The notes under the pieces are model-generated. The model was not told where the DNA came from. It saw only the letters and a list, made by a program, of their open reading frames with translations, and did not search any database. The translations under genes were made by a program, and so were the position numbers. A DNA stretch of 64,000 nt from Noviherbaspirillum autotrophicum (lineage in GTDB: Bacteria; Pseudomonadota; Gammaproteobacteria; Burkholderiales; Burkholderiaceae_D), in the NCBI RefSeq assembly GCF_000818395.1, contig NZ_JWJG01000028.1, forward strand, positions 2,463,195-2,527,194, given 5' to 3'. Below are positions 45,489 to 55,276 of this stretch, piece by piece; position 1 is the stretch's first letter; each line of letters opens with the position of its first letter.

Positions 45489-46616
45489 CTATCCGCCCAG
45501 CGGCAGGCGGTGCATCTGGCGCAACCATGCGATCGCGGCGCGCAGCACCGGTCGATCCTGCCGTTTCGGATCGAGCAGCCAGAATTTCGCTTGCCGCAGC
45601 GCGGTGCGCCGCGCATTGTTCAGTATCGCGGCACCGTGCAGAAGGTAGTCGGCGCGCGTGCGGTAGATGTCCAGATGATCCAGGTCGCGCTGCGCGCCGG
45701 CCAGCATGTACTTGTACTGATAGCGCCCCCAGAGCAAGTGGAACTCGCGGCCGCCGCGCGCGATGGCCTCGCAGATGGTCAGGTAGCAGCACAGTGTCCC
45801 CAGTCGATAGGCGTCATAGGCCGGATCATGCGCGGTGACGTAGGAAAAATAGTTGTCATTGACGCGGACGCAGATGGCGCCGGCGCAGAGGCGGCCCTCG
45901 ACGCGCATCGTCGCGACCATGCCGCACGACTGCGCAAGCCGCAGCAGGCGCTGTGATTCGGCATCGTCCAGGTAAGAGGTCTTCTGCTTGCCGCTCATCC
46001 GCATGCGGTTGAGCGCAATGATTCCATTGACTTCGGCTGCACCGATGTTCCCGGTTTCGCGTACTTCGAAGCGCAGCGAAGGATGATGTCGCTTCAGCCG
46101 GCTCAGGTGGTGCTTGATGTTCTTGCGCGTTGCCTTGCCCAGTTGCGCAAGATAGGCCTCCGGCGTGGCAGGAAGCGCCACCACGATATCTTCGCTGCAG
46201 TTGAAGCGCTGCGCGGGAAACGGCAATCGCACTGGCGGCAATTCGACCGCATTGAAGCTCACGCAGTGCAGCGCCGGATAGGCGGCAAACACGGCTTCGG
46301 CAAAGCGCGAGATTTCCTGCCGGTCGAGGCGGATGAATTCGTTAAGCACCTGTGCCTTGCCTTGCTCGATGCGGAATAGCATGACGCTGACCACCTTGCC
46401 GCCGCTGCGCGCGACATAGGTGCTGATGCGCTCGGTGCCGCCATAGATGCGGAAGTGTTCAAGCGACGAAAAGATGCAGCTATACAGGCGTATCAGTTCG
46501 ACTTCGGCAAACCTGGGAATTTCGTCTGGATAGAATTCCACCGAGACTTGTTCCTTTACGGCTTCATGCGGGGGGACGAACCGGAAGGCGGAGACCGCCT
46601 CTGGATGTCTCATCAT
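45489..46616 (-). CDS. GNAT/FemAB-like acyltransferase (CelD-type)
   Basis: 375 residues matching the Acetyltransf_6 (BioF2-like) family: a central KATRKNIKHHLSRLKR, then GALCVRV-type AGAICVRVNDNYFSYV and HLLWGRYQYKYMLAG. Such proteins acylate polysaccharides or transfer amino acids. With the downstream glycosyltransferase it probably forms a surface-polysaccharide gene pair. Two adjacent ATG codons start at 46616; AGAGGA is placed for the first. Confidence 0.8.
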   Translation of the reverse strand: MMRHPEAVSAFRFVPPHEAVKEQVSVEFYPDEIPRFAEVELIRLYSCIFSSLEHFRIYGGTERISTYVARSGGKVVSVMLFRIEQGKAQVLNEFIRLDRQEISRFAEAVFAAYPALHCVSFNAVELPPVRLPFPAQRFNCSEDIVVALPATPEAYLAQLGKATRKNIKHHLSRLKRHHPSLRFEVRETGNIGAAEVNGIIALNRMRMSGKQKTSYLDDAESQRLLRLAQSCGMVATMRVEGRLCAGAICVRVNDNYFSYVTAHDPAYDAYRLGTLCCYLTICEAIARGGREFHLLWGRYQYKYMLAGAQRDLDHLDIYRTRADYLLHGAAILNNARRTALRQAKFWLLDPKRQDRPVLRAAIAWLRQMHRLPLGG

Positions 46617-46910
46617 TCGACTTTCCTCTGTGGCTGAAACTTGACTGTTCTGCTGGCGCACCGCCGGAGCCGATGCAGGCATATCGCCGACTCAGGCGTC
46701 GTGGCCTGTGTATGTTGAATGGCGGTGTTATGAAAAGTTCATCGCTTGGAGAATTGCCGCAAGCATTATTGTGCAAGCACAAACAATGCGGAGCGGGCAG
46801 GGCGCCGGACTTGCTTGGAAAATGAGTAAACCGGGCAAGTGGTCGCAGGCAGAATTGGCATGACAGTGCGCCGCTCCGCAAACGGCTTCAGGCTGCGTGC
46901 TACGCACACA

Positions 46911-47867
46911 CTACGCAGGCTTGCCAGCCTTGTGTTCCACCATCTTGAGCAGCGCATAGAGGTTTTCGAGCGTCGGTATATCCACCCGCTCGCGCCGGCC
47001 GGCGCGTACCGCGTTGCCGATGATGGCTTCGATCTCCATGGGACGCCGGTGCAGGTAGTCGAGCGCCATGCTGGTCTTGTAAGCCGGCGCCTTGCGCGTG
47101 TTCTCGATGTACTGGTCGATCAGTTCCGGCGCGAGTGAATGGCCGGCGGCGTCGGCAACCGCACGCACTTCCTGCATCGCGCGCCGCACCAGGGCCTCGC
47201 CTTCGGGCGTGCCGAGCATGTCCTCGGTATCGAGACCTCCACCCAGCACCGAGGCTGGATTGAAGGCGGCATTCCACAGGCATTTCGCCCAGCGCGCAGT
47301 CACGACCTGTTCAGTCAAGGCGCACTGGATGCCGCCGCTCTCCAGCAATGCCCCGAAATGCCTGCTTCGCTCTGACAGGCCGCGCGGGTAATTCCCGAAG
47401 GTCAGGTCGCCAAAAGCAAAGTGCCTGATGACACCGGGCGCGATTCGGCTGACTTGCACGAATGCCAATGCGCTGATCAATTCGTTGGCGGGAAACGCTT
47501 GCGCGATTTCGGATTCGATCTCGACGCCGTTCTCGATCAGGACTATTGCCGTATCCGGTCCGACTGCATCGCGTATCAACGATACGCGGTCGAGCCCGTG
47601 CACCACCTTCACGCTAAGCACCAGATAGTCCGGCGGCCCGCCCTGGTAATCGGCGGCCGACAGCAGAATCTGGTTTGGGCGCAGCACACTGTCGCCGCGC
47701 CGTACGCTTTCGATGCGATAGCCGTGCTGTCGCACGACCTCGGCCTCGGATCGGCATACCAGCGAGACGTCCGCGCCGCCGCGCTGCAGTGCAGCACCAT
47801 AGAAGCCGCCGATGGCGCCGGCACCGACGATGAGAACGCGCGTCTGGCGCGCTTGATTGGCAGTCAC
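46911..47867 (-). CDS. panE: 2-dehydropantoate 2-reductase (ketopantoate reductase)
   Basis: 318 residues. The NADP-binding Rossmann motif VLIVGAGAIGGFYG is at the N-terminus, and the ApbA/PanE C-terminal domain has RWAKCLWNAAFNPASVL with the conserved Lys and Asn, and ELIDQYIENTRKAPAYKTSMALDY. It reduces ketopantoate to pantoate in pantothenate synthesis; paralogues with other 2-oxoacid substrates exist. The GTG start at 47867 was chosen because the Rossmann strand follows closely and GGAG precedes it. Confidence 0.87.
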   Translation of the reverse strand: MTANQARQTRVLIVGAGAIGGFYGAALQRGGADVSLVCRSEAEVVRQHGYRIESVRRGDSVLRPNQILLSAADYQGGPPDYLVLSVKVVHGLDRVSLIRDAVGPDTAIVLIENGVEIESEIAQAFPANELISALAFVQVSRIAPGVIRHFAFGDLTFGNYPRGLSERSRHFGALLESGGIQCALTEQVVTARWAKCLWNAAFNPASVLGGGLDTEDMLGTPEGEALVRRAMQEVRAVADAAGHSLAPELIDQYIENTRKAPAYKTSMALDYLHRRPMEIEAIIGNAVRAGRRERVDIPTLENLYALLKMVEHKAGKPA

Positions 47868-48089
47868 GTTACGTTGCTCCGGCAATGGTTGAGAGAGGCG
47901 ACTGCATTTTAAGGCCGATCCCGCATTGCGCGCTGACCATCCACCTGACGAGATGCTTGAAAACCGTTCAAGACTTGTTCGCAACAAAATTGAAAATTTT
48001 TTTGTCATCGGGTAGATCTAGTGCAACGTTGTTCCGCGTTAACACGATATGATTAATGCCGCAGAACAACTCTTAGATTTCTCCCCCGT

Positions 48090-49022
48090 ATGTTCAAAAA
48101 AACGATACTGGCGCTGCTCCTGAGCTATGCAGCCGCCACCGCCTCCGCCATGCCGTTCAGCTCGCAACACGCCTTGGTGTTCGAAGAGGAATCGGGCAAG
48201 GTCCTGCTCGAAAAAGACGCTCATGCGGTAGTCCCGATCGCATCGCTCACCAAGCTGATGACAGCCATGGTGGTGCTGGACGCGAAACAGGACATGAATG
48301 AACAGATCAGCATCGAGGAAAGCGATGTCGACGTGCTCAAGCACAGCTCCTCGCGCGTGCCGGTCGGTGTCGTGCTCGCGCGTGCCACCGTGCTGCAGCT
48401 GGCGCTGATGTCTTCCGATAACCGTGCCGCCGCCGCGCTGGCGCGTACCTACCCGGGTGGCAAGCCGGCCTTCGTCGCCGCGGTGCGGGAAAAAATTAAC
48501 ACGCTCGGCATGCACGACACAGTGATCGAGGAGCCGACCGGGTTGTCGCCACACAACCGTTCGAGCGCCGCCGACCTGCTCAAGATGGCGACGGCCGCAT
48601 CGTATTACCCGGAAATTTCCCGCATCACCACCGAAAGCGGTGACCTGATCGACATCAACGGCAGGCCAACCCAGTACCGCAACACCAACCGTCTGGTCGG
48701 CCGCGACGGCTGGGACATCCTGTTGTCGAAGACCGGTTTCACCCATGAAGCGGGCCGCTGCCTGATCATGCGCATGCAATCGGCCGGCAAGCATGTGGTG
48801 ATGGTGCTGCTCAACGCGCAGGAAAGCGCGCAGCGTCTGATGGATGCGGAAAACGTCCGCCGCTACATCAGCGGCGAACCGATGCTGGCGGCGCGCGCGC
48901 CGGTGCACACCGTTTCGCGCAAGGCGAGGGGGCATCGCGGCGGCATCGTCCTGGTGAAGTCGAAGTCGCGTACCCACGCCCATTCCCAGCCGAAGATCCA
49001 CAAGAAGCGCCGCACCGTCTAA
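48090..49022 (+). CDS. pbpG: D-alanyl-D-alanine endopeptidase (PBP7, S11 family)
   Basis: 310 residues. A signal peptide (about 1-20, ending ASA) is followed by an S11 domain with the catalytic triad motifs S52-LT-K55 (ASLTK), SSDN and SKTG. The tail is basic (KSKSRTHAHSQPKIHKKRR). PBP7-type enzymes cut peptidoglycan cross-links. Monocistronic. Confidence 0.92.
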   Translation: MFKKTILALLLSYAAATASAMPFSSQHALVFEEESGKVLLEKDAHAVVPIASLTKLMTAMVVLDAKQDMNEQISIEESDVDVLKHSSSRVPVGVVLARATVLQLALMSSDNRAAAALARTYPGGKPAFVAAVREKINTLGMHDTVIEEPTGLSPHNRSSAADLLKMATAASYYPEISRITTESGDLIDINGRPTQYRNTNRLVGRDGWDILLSKTGFTHEAGRCLIMRMQSAGKHVVMVLLNAQESAQRLMDAENVRRYISGEPMLAARAPVHTVSRKARGHRGGIVLVKSKSRTHAHSQPKIHKKRRTV

Positions 49023-49235
49023 ACCGCTTCAATAAGGCGAGGTGGATGTGTGCGTTCCGCCTCGCTTCCCATCCTCGTTGCACCTGCCGACGATAGACTT
49101 ACCTCCCCGCCCATTCCTCCAGCCGCTCCAGATGCATTGACCGCCGTCGCGGCGCGCCTGTATGATCGTTGAGAAATAAAACGGTCGTTCGGTTATTTTT
49201 TCTTATCCGGCAAATCTTGATTCTAGGGAGCTACG

Positions 49236-50429
49236 ATGGTTTATTCCGGCCTGTCCAAGGGCTTTTCCGCGCGCCGGCTTGAAATGCTGACCGCACGCAT
49301 GCAGGCTGACATCGATGCCGGCCGGATTCCTGGCGCCGCCATGCTGATCGCGCATCGCGGCTGCGTAGCATACGAACAGGCGCTGGGCTGGCAGGATGCC
49401 GCGGCCGGCATACCGCTGGCACTCGACAGCATCTTCCGCATCTATTCGATGACCAAGCCGATCGTCTCGGTGGCGGTCATGATGCTGGCGGAAGAGGGCA
49501 AGCTGCTCATCAGCGATCCGATCTCGCGCTACCTGCCGGAGCTGCGGAACCTGCAAGTCGGCGTCGAAAGGCTTGATGCCACCGGACGGCCCGCGCTGGC
49601 GCTGGAGCCGACCCGCCAAGCAATCACGCTGCAGGACTTGCTGCGCCATACCTCCGGTTTCACCTACGGCATTTTTGGCGAGTCGCTGGTAAAGGCGGCC
49701 TATCGCGAAGCGCGCGTGGGCAGCCCGAAGGCGACCAGCGACGAGTTCGTGCGCGCATTGGCGCAGGTCCCGCTGGCCTACCAGCCCGGCACCACCTGGG
49801 AGTACAGCCATTCCACCGACGTGCTCGGCGTGATTCTGGAACGCATATCCGGAAAACCGCTCGACGAGTTCCTGGACGAGCGCATTCTCAAGCCGCTGGG
49901 CATGCATGAAACCGGATTCTGGGTCGAGCCGCAACGCCAGCACCGCATGGCGCAGGCATTCAGCATCGATCCGGTGTCGGGCGCGGAAGTCAAGCTTCCC
50001 CAGCTCGCGCAGCGGCCCGCCTTTCTGTCGGGCGGCGGGGGCATGGTGTCGACGTTGCGCGACTATCTGCGTTTCGCACAGATGCTGCAAAACGAAGGAG
50101 AGCTGGACGGGGTGCGCCTCCTGGCGCGCAAGACGATGCGCTTCATGACGAGCGACCATCTGGCGCATCTGCCGGCGGCGACGGCGGGGGCGAGCTATCT
50201 GCCGGGCCCGGGATACGGCTTCGGCCTCGGATTTGCGGTGCGCACCGACAGCGGTTGCGCGATCGCGCCCGGCAGTCTGGGCGACTATACGTGGAGCGGG
50301 CTGGCCGGGACCTACTTCTGGATCGATCCGGAGGAAGACCTGCTCGCGATTTTCATGATGCAGGCGCCGGAGCAGCGCAACCATTACCGCCAGCTGTTCC
50401 GCAATCTGGTGTATGCGGCGCTGGAGTGA
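49236..50429 (+). CDS. Beta-lactamase-fold serine hydrolase (family VIII esterase-like)
   Basis: 397 residues. The SxxK motif is S71-MT-K74, followed by a Tyr motif in WEYSHSTDVLG and WSGLAGT in place of KTG. It lacks a signal peptide. The family includes esterases and beta-lactamase-like proteins (EstB type). The physiological substrate is unknown; resistance is not implied. Confidence 0.85.
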   Translation: MVYSGLSKGFSARRLEMLTARMQADIDAGRIPGAAMLIAHRGCVAYEQALGWQDAAAGIPLALDSIFRIYSMTKPIVSVAVMMLAEEGKLLISDPISRYLPELRNLQVGVERLDATGRPALALEPTRQAITLQDLLRHTSGFTYGIFGESLVKAAYREARVGSPKATSDEFVRALAQVPLAYQPGTTWEYSHSTDVLGVILERISGKPLDEFLDERILKPLGMHETGFWVEPQRQHRMAQAFSIDPVSGAEVKLPQLAQRPAFLSGGGGMVSTLRDYLRFAQMLQNEGELDGVRLLARKTMRFMTSDHLAHLPAATAGASYLPGPGYGFGLGFAVRTDSGCAIAPGSLGDYTWSGLAGTYFWIDPEEDLLAIFMMQAPEQRNHYRQLFRNLVYAALE

Positions 50430-50471
50430 TTTGCTCGCGGTCCCCGCACCGCGGTAATTCCAGACGCGGGG

Positions 50472-51392
50472 CTATCCGGAAACGGCACCCCGCTGCGCGC
50501 ATTCCTTGCCGGTCGTTTCGCGGATGATCTGCGCCAAGCGCAACGTACCGGGACCGGCAGCGTCCGGGTCGGCGAGGATCAGATAGAGTTGCGCAAAGCG
50601 TTCGCCGCCATCCTTCAGGGACAGCGGCTTGAGGCTGCCGTCCGCCAGCTCGGCGCGGATTTTCTCTTCCGGCAGCCAGGCAAAGCCGAACCCCATGCGC
50701 ACCGCCTCGATCTGGGTGGCGCTGTGGCTGACGGTCCAGCGCTGGGTCACGTCGACACTCAACACATTGCTGTTGCGCTTGCTGCCCGATTCGCGCACCA
50801 CGACATGGCGGTGGGCGCGTAAATCCTGCAGGGTGAGGTCGCGCCCGAGGCGGTGCAAGGGATGGTCCGGGCTGGCAACCGGGACGGCGCGCAAGCGGAT
50901 CAGCGGGGTGCCGAGGAATCCCGACGGAACCTGATTGGCAATCGCCAGATCGGCCTGCCCGTGCAGCAGCGCCTCGGTTGTGCCCCCCAACACCGATTCA
51001 ATCATTTCGACGCGCGTATGCGGGCTTTCCGCACTCAGCTGGTTCAGGCAACCGAGCATGAGCCAGGTCGGAAACAGGATTTCCACTGCAATGCGTATTT
51101 CCGCCTCCCAGCCGGCGGACAGGCGGCTGGCTGCCCGCTCCAGCGCGCGCGATTCCTCCAGCAAGGCTTTGGCCCGGCGGTACAGGAACTGGCCGGTCGG
51201 CGTCAGGATCGCCTTGCGCCCCTGGATTTCGAATGCCTTCACGCCCAGCAGCGACTCGATTTTCTGAACGGCGTAGGTCACCGACGACTGGCTCTTGTGC
51301 AAGACTTCGGCCGCCTGCGCATAACCGCCGGTATCGACAACGGTGATCAGGGTGCGCCATTGCTCCAAAGTAATGTAGTTGGTCTCAATCAT
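50472..51392 (-). CDS. LysR family regulator divergent from azoR
   Basis: 306 residues. The N-terminal winged helix (TLEQWRTLITVVDTGGYAQAAEVLHKSQSSVTYAVQKIE) and a C-terminal effector domain (ESVLGGTTEALLHGQADLAI) are typical. It is divergent from azoR across a 115-bp AT-rich gap with a 16-bp palindrome, so it probably regulates azoR and the pirin gene. The inducer, perhaps an electrophile or quinone, is unknown. Confidence 0.92.
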   Translation of the reverse strand: MIETNYITLEQWRTLITVVDTGGYAQAAEVLHKSQSSVTYAVQKIESLLGVKAFEIQGRKAILTPTGQFLYRRAKALLEESRALERAASRLSAGWEAEIRIAVEILFPTWLMLGCLNQLSAESPHTRVEMIESVLGGTTEALLHGQADLAIANQVPSGFLGTPLIRLRAVPVASPDHPLHRLGRDLTLQDLRAHRHVVVRESGSKRNSNVLSVDVTQRWTVSHSATQIEAVRMGFGFAWLPEEKIRAELADGSLKPLSLKDGGERFAQLYLILADPDAAGPGTLRLAQIIRETTGKECAQRGAVSG

Positions 51393-51424
51393 GCTCAGTG
51401 ATCTTCATTATCTATTCATTAGAT

Positions 51425-51440
51425 TAATTAGCCCTAATTA
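51425..51440. promoter_or_regulatory. Palindrome in the LysR-azoR intergenic region
   Basis: TAATTAG-CC-CTAATTA is a perfect 16-bp inverted repeat between the divergent genes. It is a good candidate operator for the LysR protein, though it also coincides with an AT-rich promoter region. Confidence 0.5.
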
Positions 51441-51507
51441 TTCTACTTTTTTATCGGATCAATAAATAGTTTAATGAGCTTACCAAACCAACACGAGGAG
51501 TATTCAC

Positions 51508-52128
51508 ATGACCACATTGCTACAAATTAATGCCAGCCTATTTTCCAACAATGGCCAGTCCAGCCGTCTGTCCGAGCAATTTGTCGGCGGCTGGCGCGCA
51601 GCCAATCCGCAAGGAAAAGTGGTGGTGCGCGATCTTGCTGCCGCGCCGGTGCCGCACCTCGATGCGCAGCGCTTTGGCGCCCTCCTGGCAAAGCCCGAAG
51701 AGCGCAGCGCGCAGCAGCAGGCCGTGGTCGATTTTTCGGATCAGCTGATCGACGAATTGCGTCATGCTGACGTGATTGCGCTTGGCCTTCCGATGTACAA
51801 CTTCGGCGTGCCGTCCACGCTCAAGGCATACTTCGACCATGTCGCACGCGCCGGCGTCACATTCAAATATACCGAGACTGGTCCGGTTGGGCTGCTGAAC
51901 GGCAAGAAGGCATATGTATTCGCCGCGCGGGGCGGTCAGTACGCGGGCACCGCACTCGATACGCAAACCGGTTATGTACGCGATTTCCTGCGTTTCATCG
52001 GTATCAGCGATGTCGAATTCGTGTATGCCGAAGGATTGAACATGGGGGAAGAGAGCAAGCGCAGCGCGCTGGACGCCGCATCCGCATCGATCCGGCAACT
52101 GACGGCGCCACTGCGCGCGGCTGCCTGA
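51508..52128 (+). CDS. azoR: FMN-dependent NADH:quinone/azo reductase
   Basis: 206 residues, flavodoxin-like fold. FMN-binding stretches are INASLFSNNGQSSRLSEQF and LGLPMYNFGVPSTLKAYFDHV, and VFAARGGQYAG is the usual third loop. Members reduce quinones and azo compounds by two electrons and protect from thiol stress. The ATG follows GAGGAG. It is divergent from the LysR gene and 36 bp before the pirin gene. Confidence 0.93.
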   Translation: MTTLLQINASLFSNNGQSSRLSEQFVGGWRAANPQGKVVVRDLAAAPVPHLDAQRFGALLAKPEERSAQQQAVVDFSDQLIDELRHADVIALGLPMYNFGVPSTLKAYFDHVARAGVTFKYTETGPVGLLNGKKAYVFAARGGQYAGTALDTQTGYVRDFLRFIGISDVEFVYAEGLNMGEESKRSALDAASASIRQLTAPLRAAA

Positions 52129-52164
52129 TACCTCGTACCTTGGATTAATGGAAGGAAGAACATC

Positions 52165-53040
52165 ATGGAAACGAAAAGCCAGGTTCGCAGCCTGCAACGC
52201 ATCATCGAAGCGATCGCCACCTCCGACGGCGCCGGGGTCAAACTGCGCCGCAGTTTGGGACGCGGGCAGGGCACGCGGCTGGACCCGTTCCTGATGCTCG
52301 ACGAGTTTTCATCCGATAATCCCGGCGACTACATCGCCGGGTTCCCGGCCCATCCGCACCGCGGCTTCGAAACCGTCACCTACATGCTTGACGGGCATAT
52401 GCGCCATGAAGACCACCTTGGCAACCAGGGCGACCTCAAGGGCGGCGGCGTGCAGTGGATGACGGCCGGGCGCGGCATCGTCCACTCGGAAATGCCGCAG
52501 CAGGAGCAAGGACGCATGCGCGGCTTCCAGTTGTGGATCAACCTGCCCGCGAAGGAAAAGATGAAGCCGGCCGGTTATCGCGACATCCAGCCGGAACAGA
52601 TCCCTGTACTCGAATTCGAGGGCGGCCGCGCCAAGGTCATCGCCGGCACGCTGCAGGTGGGCGAACGCCAGGTGCCGGGACCGATCCAGGGCTTGTCCAC
52701 CGACCCTCTCTATATCGATATCGAACTGGCGCCGGGCGCGCGCTTCAGTCATCCGGTGCGGCACGACTATCACGCCTTTGTCTATCCTTATGAAGGCAGC
52801 TTGCAGGTTGGAGCCGATGCGCCGAGACCGGTCGGAACGCATCAGGCGGGCGTGCTGTCGGCTGGTACGCAAGTTGACGTCGGCGCCGGCCCGGAGGGGG
52901 CCCGTTTCCTGCTGCTGGCAGGGCGGCCGCTGAACGAGCCGATCGCGCAGTACGGCCCGTTCGTGATGAATACCAGTGAGGAAATCGAGCAGGCGATTGT
53001 CGATTTTCAGAGCGGGAAGTTTGTCCAGCCAGCCATGTGA
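52165..53040 (+). CDS. Pirin family protein
   Basis: 291 residues, bicupin. Metal ligands are visible in FPAHPHRGFETVTYML (two His), with another His in MRHEDHLGN and Glu in GIVHSEMP. Bacterial pirins can act as quercetin dioxygenases or redox regulators. Co-transcription with azoR suggests a quinone or electrophile response. Confidence 0.92.
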   Translation: METKSQVRSLQRIIEAIATSDGAGVKLRRSLGRGQGTRLDPFLMLDEFSSDNPGDYIAGFPAHPHRGFETVTYMLDGHMRHEDHLGNQGDLKGGGVQWMTAGRGIVHSEMPQQEQGRMRGFQLWINLPAKEKMKPAGYRDIQPEQIPVLEFEGGRAKVIAGTLQVGERQVPGPIQGLSTDPLYIDIELAPGARFSHPVRHDYHAFVYPYEGSLQVGADAPRPVGTHQAGVLSAGTQVDVGAGPEGARFLLLAGRPLNEPIAQYGPFVMNTSEEIEQAIVDFQSGKFVQPAM

Positions 53041-53198
53041 ATCTGGTAGCGGCTGGCCAGGCAAGGCAGGGGCCAGCCGGTGTGATTTTCATCCCGGCGC
53101 AGGGACGCGGCACATTGGCTACAATGACCGCTGCCGCGTCCGCCAGCTGGAGGCGGCGTCCCGTTTCCCCATCCAGCCATCGCCTCCAAGACCTTCAG

Positions 53199-54422
53199 AT
53201 GCATACGGAACCCGCTCCGGCCACTCCCCAGTCCATACCCGTCACCGCCGTTCCGCTGCTGTCTCTTGCGGCGTTCGCCAGTGGCATCTCGCTGCGCGTC
53301 ACCGATCCCTTGCTGCCCCATCTGGTAGGAGAGTTCGGCGTGTCGCTCGGCGACGCCTCGTATGTCATCACATTTTTCGCCGTCGCCTACGGCTTGTCAC
53401 AATTGTTCTTCGGGCCGGTCGGCGACCGTTACGGCAAGTATTTCGTGGTCGGCTGCGGTAGTGCGGCGTGTGCCCTGACAGCGGCACTGTGCGGCCTGGC
53501 GCCAGGATTCCCGTTGCTGCTGCTGGCGCGCCTGCTGGCCGGTGCCACTGCAGCGGCGATCATTCCATTATCGATGGCATGGATTGGCGATGTGGTGCCG
53601 TATCACGAGCGCCAGCCCGTGCTGGCCCGGTTCCTGATCGGACAGATTCTCGGCTTGTCCACCGGCGTGCTGGGCGGCGGGATCGCCGCCGATCATCATA
53701 ACTGGCGCGTGCCTTTTTTCGTGATCGCCGCCATTTTCGTGGTGGTGAGCGCCGGACTGCTGCGCTTGAACCGGCGCCTGCCGGCACATGCGCGCATCAC
53801 TCATAAGGCGGAAGGTTCGCCCCTGGCGCGCGTGGCCTCTGAATTCCGGCAGGTGCTGTCACGGCCATGGGCGCGCGTGGTGCTGGTCACGGTCTTTCTC
53901 GAAGGGGCCTTTCTTTACGGCGCATTTGCCTTCATCGCGTCCCATCTGCACCATGTCTTCGGGCTGGCGCTGACCACGGCGGGAGCGCTGGTCATGCTGT
54001 TCGGATTCGGCGGGCTGCTGTTTGCTGTCGCTTCGCGGGTGCTGGTGAATCGTCTGGGCGAAGCCGGATTGTCGCTATGGGGGGGGATCCTGATCGCGCT
54101 GTCATTGCTGGCGATCGGGCTGGCACCGGTGTGGTGGTGGGCTGTCCCGGGGTGTTTTTTCTGCGGGCTAGGCTTTTACATGCTGCACAATACACTGCAG
54201 ATCAATGCGACCCAGATGGCGCCGGAGCGCAGGGGCGCGGCAGTGTCGGCATTTGCGTCGTGCTTTTTTCTGGGACAGTCGGTTGGTGTTGCGTGCGCCG
54301 GCTTGCTGGTGGTGCGGGCCGGGACTGCAACTGCCATTTCCAGCGGCGCCGTCGGCGTGCTGGCAGTGGCACTCAACTTCAGGCATCGCCTGCGGCTGAA
54401 GATTCAGACGCAGGCTCATTGA
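53199..54422 (+). CDS. Major facilitator superfamily transporter
   Basis: 407 residues, 12 membrane helices. The loop 2-3 motif FFGPVGDRYGKYFVV and the helix 5 motif (GQILGLSTGVLGGGIAADHHNWR) resemble drug/H+ antiporters of the YdhP/AraJ type. The start at 53199 was chosen because a -10-like TACAAT lies at about 53118 and upstream codons are not membrane-like. The substrate is unknown. Confidence 0.87.
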   Translation: MHTEPAPATPQSIPVTAVPLLSLAAFASGISLRVTDPLLPHLVGEFGVSLGDASYVITFFAVAYGLSQLFFGPVGDRYGKYFVVGCGSAACALTAALCGLAPGFPLLLLARLLAGATAAAIIPLSMAWIGDVVPYHERQPVLARFLIGQILGLSTGVLGGGIAADHHNWRVPFFVIAAIFVVVSAGLLRLNRRLPAHARITHKAEGSPLARVASEFRQVLSRPWARVVLVTVFLEGAFLYGAFAFIASHLHHVFGLALTTAGALVMLFGFGGLLFAVASRVLVNRLGEAGLSLWGGILIALSLLAIGLAPVWWWAVPGCFFCGLGFYMLHNTLQINATQMAPERRGAAVSAFASCFFLGQSVGVACAGLLVVRAGTATAISSGAVGVLAVALNFRHRLRLKIQTQAH

Positions 54423-54484
54423 TGCGTCAAGGCTGGCGGAGAAACTCTCGTCCAGCCGTGACGAGGTTGGTTCAGTACCGCAGA

Positions 54485-55006
54485 TTACTTTGCGCTATAC
54501 ACGATGTCGGCGCGGCGGTTTTCTGCCCACGCTGCTTCATCGCTGCCGGTTGCCTTCGGCTTTTCCTTGCCGAAGGAAACAGCTTCCATCTGTGCATCCG
54601 TCACGCCCATTGCGGCGAGCGACTTGCGCACGGCTTCGGCGCGCTTCTGGCCGAGTGCCAGGTTGTACTCGCTGCTGCCGCGCTCGTCGGTGTTGCCCTG
54701 GATGACGATCTTGCGGGTCTTGTTGTGCGACAGGTAGTCGGCATGGGAGGTAACGACCGGCTTGAACTGGTCCTTGACCGTGTACTGGTCGAAGTCGAAG
54801 TACACGCTGCGCTTGGCAAGTGCGCCCTTCGGATCGTTCAGCGGATCGGTAGTGCCGGCGTCGACAGTGGCGACGGTGCGGGAATCGGTTGCCGGGGCAG
54901 CCGGTTTCGCGGCGGCGGTCGGCTCGCTGACTTTGGTTGCGGTGCTGCAGGCTGCCAGCAGGCAGATGCTCGACACCAGCAGGGGAAGGGTCTTCAACGT
55001 GCGCAT
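54485..55006 (-). CDS. pal: Peptidoglycan-associated lipoprotein (Pal, OmpA family)
   Basis: 173 residues. A lipobox (LLAAC, lipidated Cys at about 20), an Ala/Pro-rich linker, then an OmpA_C domain (about 65-170) with VYFDFDQYTVKD, QGNTDERGSSEYNLALGQKRA and NRRADIVY. It anchors the outer membrane to peptidoglycan. It stands alone here, without tolQRAB, so it may be a second copy. AGGAG precedes the ATG. Confidence 0.9.
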   Translation of the reverse strand: MRTLKTLPLLVSSICLLAACSTATKVSEPTAAAKPAAPATDSRTVATVDAGTTDPLNDPKGALAKRSVYFDFDQYTVKDQFKPVVTSHADYLSHNKTRKIVIQGNTDERGSSEYNLALGQKRAEAVRKSLAAMGVTDAQMEAVSFGKEKPKATGSDEAAWAENRRADIVYSAK

Positions 55007-55276
55007 CTAATTCTCCTATGAAAAATGAAGCCGGCTGCGGGCGCCGGGAAAAGCAAAGGATAATATATTCGGACGAACATATTGCACTATATCAAATAAA
55101 TAGACAATATCGGACCGACCCAGCAGCTAGTTTTTTCGCAGAATCATCGAATTGGCGATCCGCATGGAAGTCTTGGCGGTACGTTGGCGGCACAGGGCAG
55201 CACCAAAGATTGTTGTTGCGGCAATAAAAACAGGAGCGCCGGGCTGCGCCCGGCGCAAGCCCGGTTGCATAGCTGG

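Noticed and set aside
46763-46789. Hairpin and 9-bp inverted repeats upstream of the acyltransferase gene
   Set aside because: The stem is bulged and the repeats are 64 nt apart, with no T-run or other support.
49180-49200. ACGGTCGTTCGGT as a TetR-type operator
   Set aside because: Symmetry is only partial and no TetR gene is nearby.
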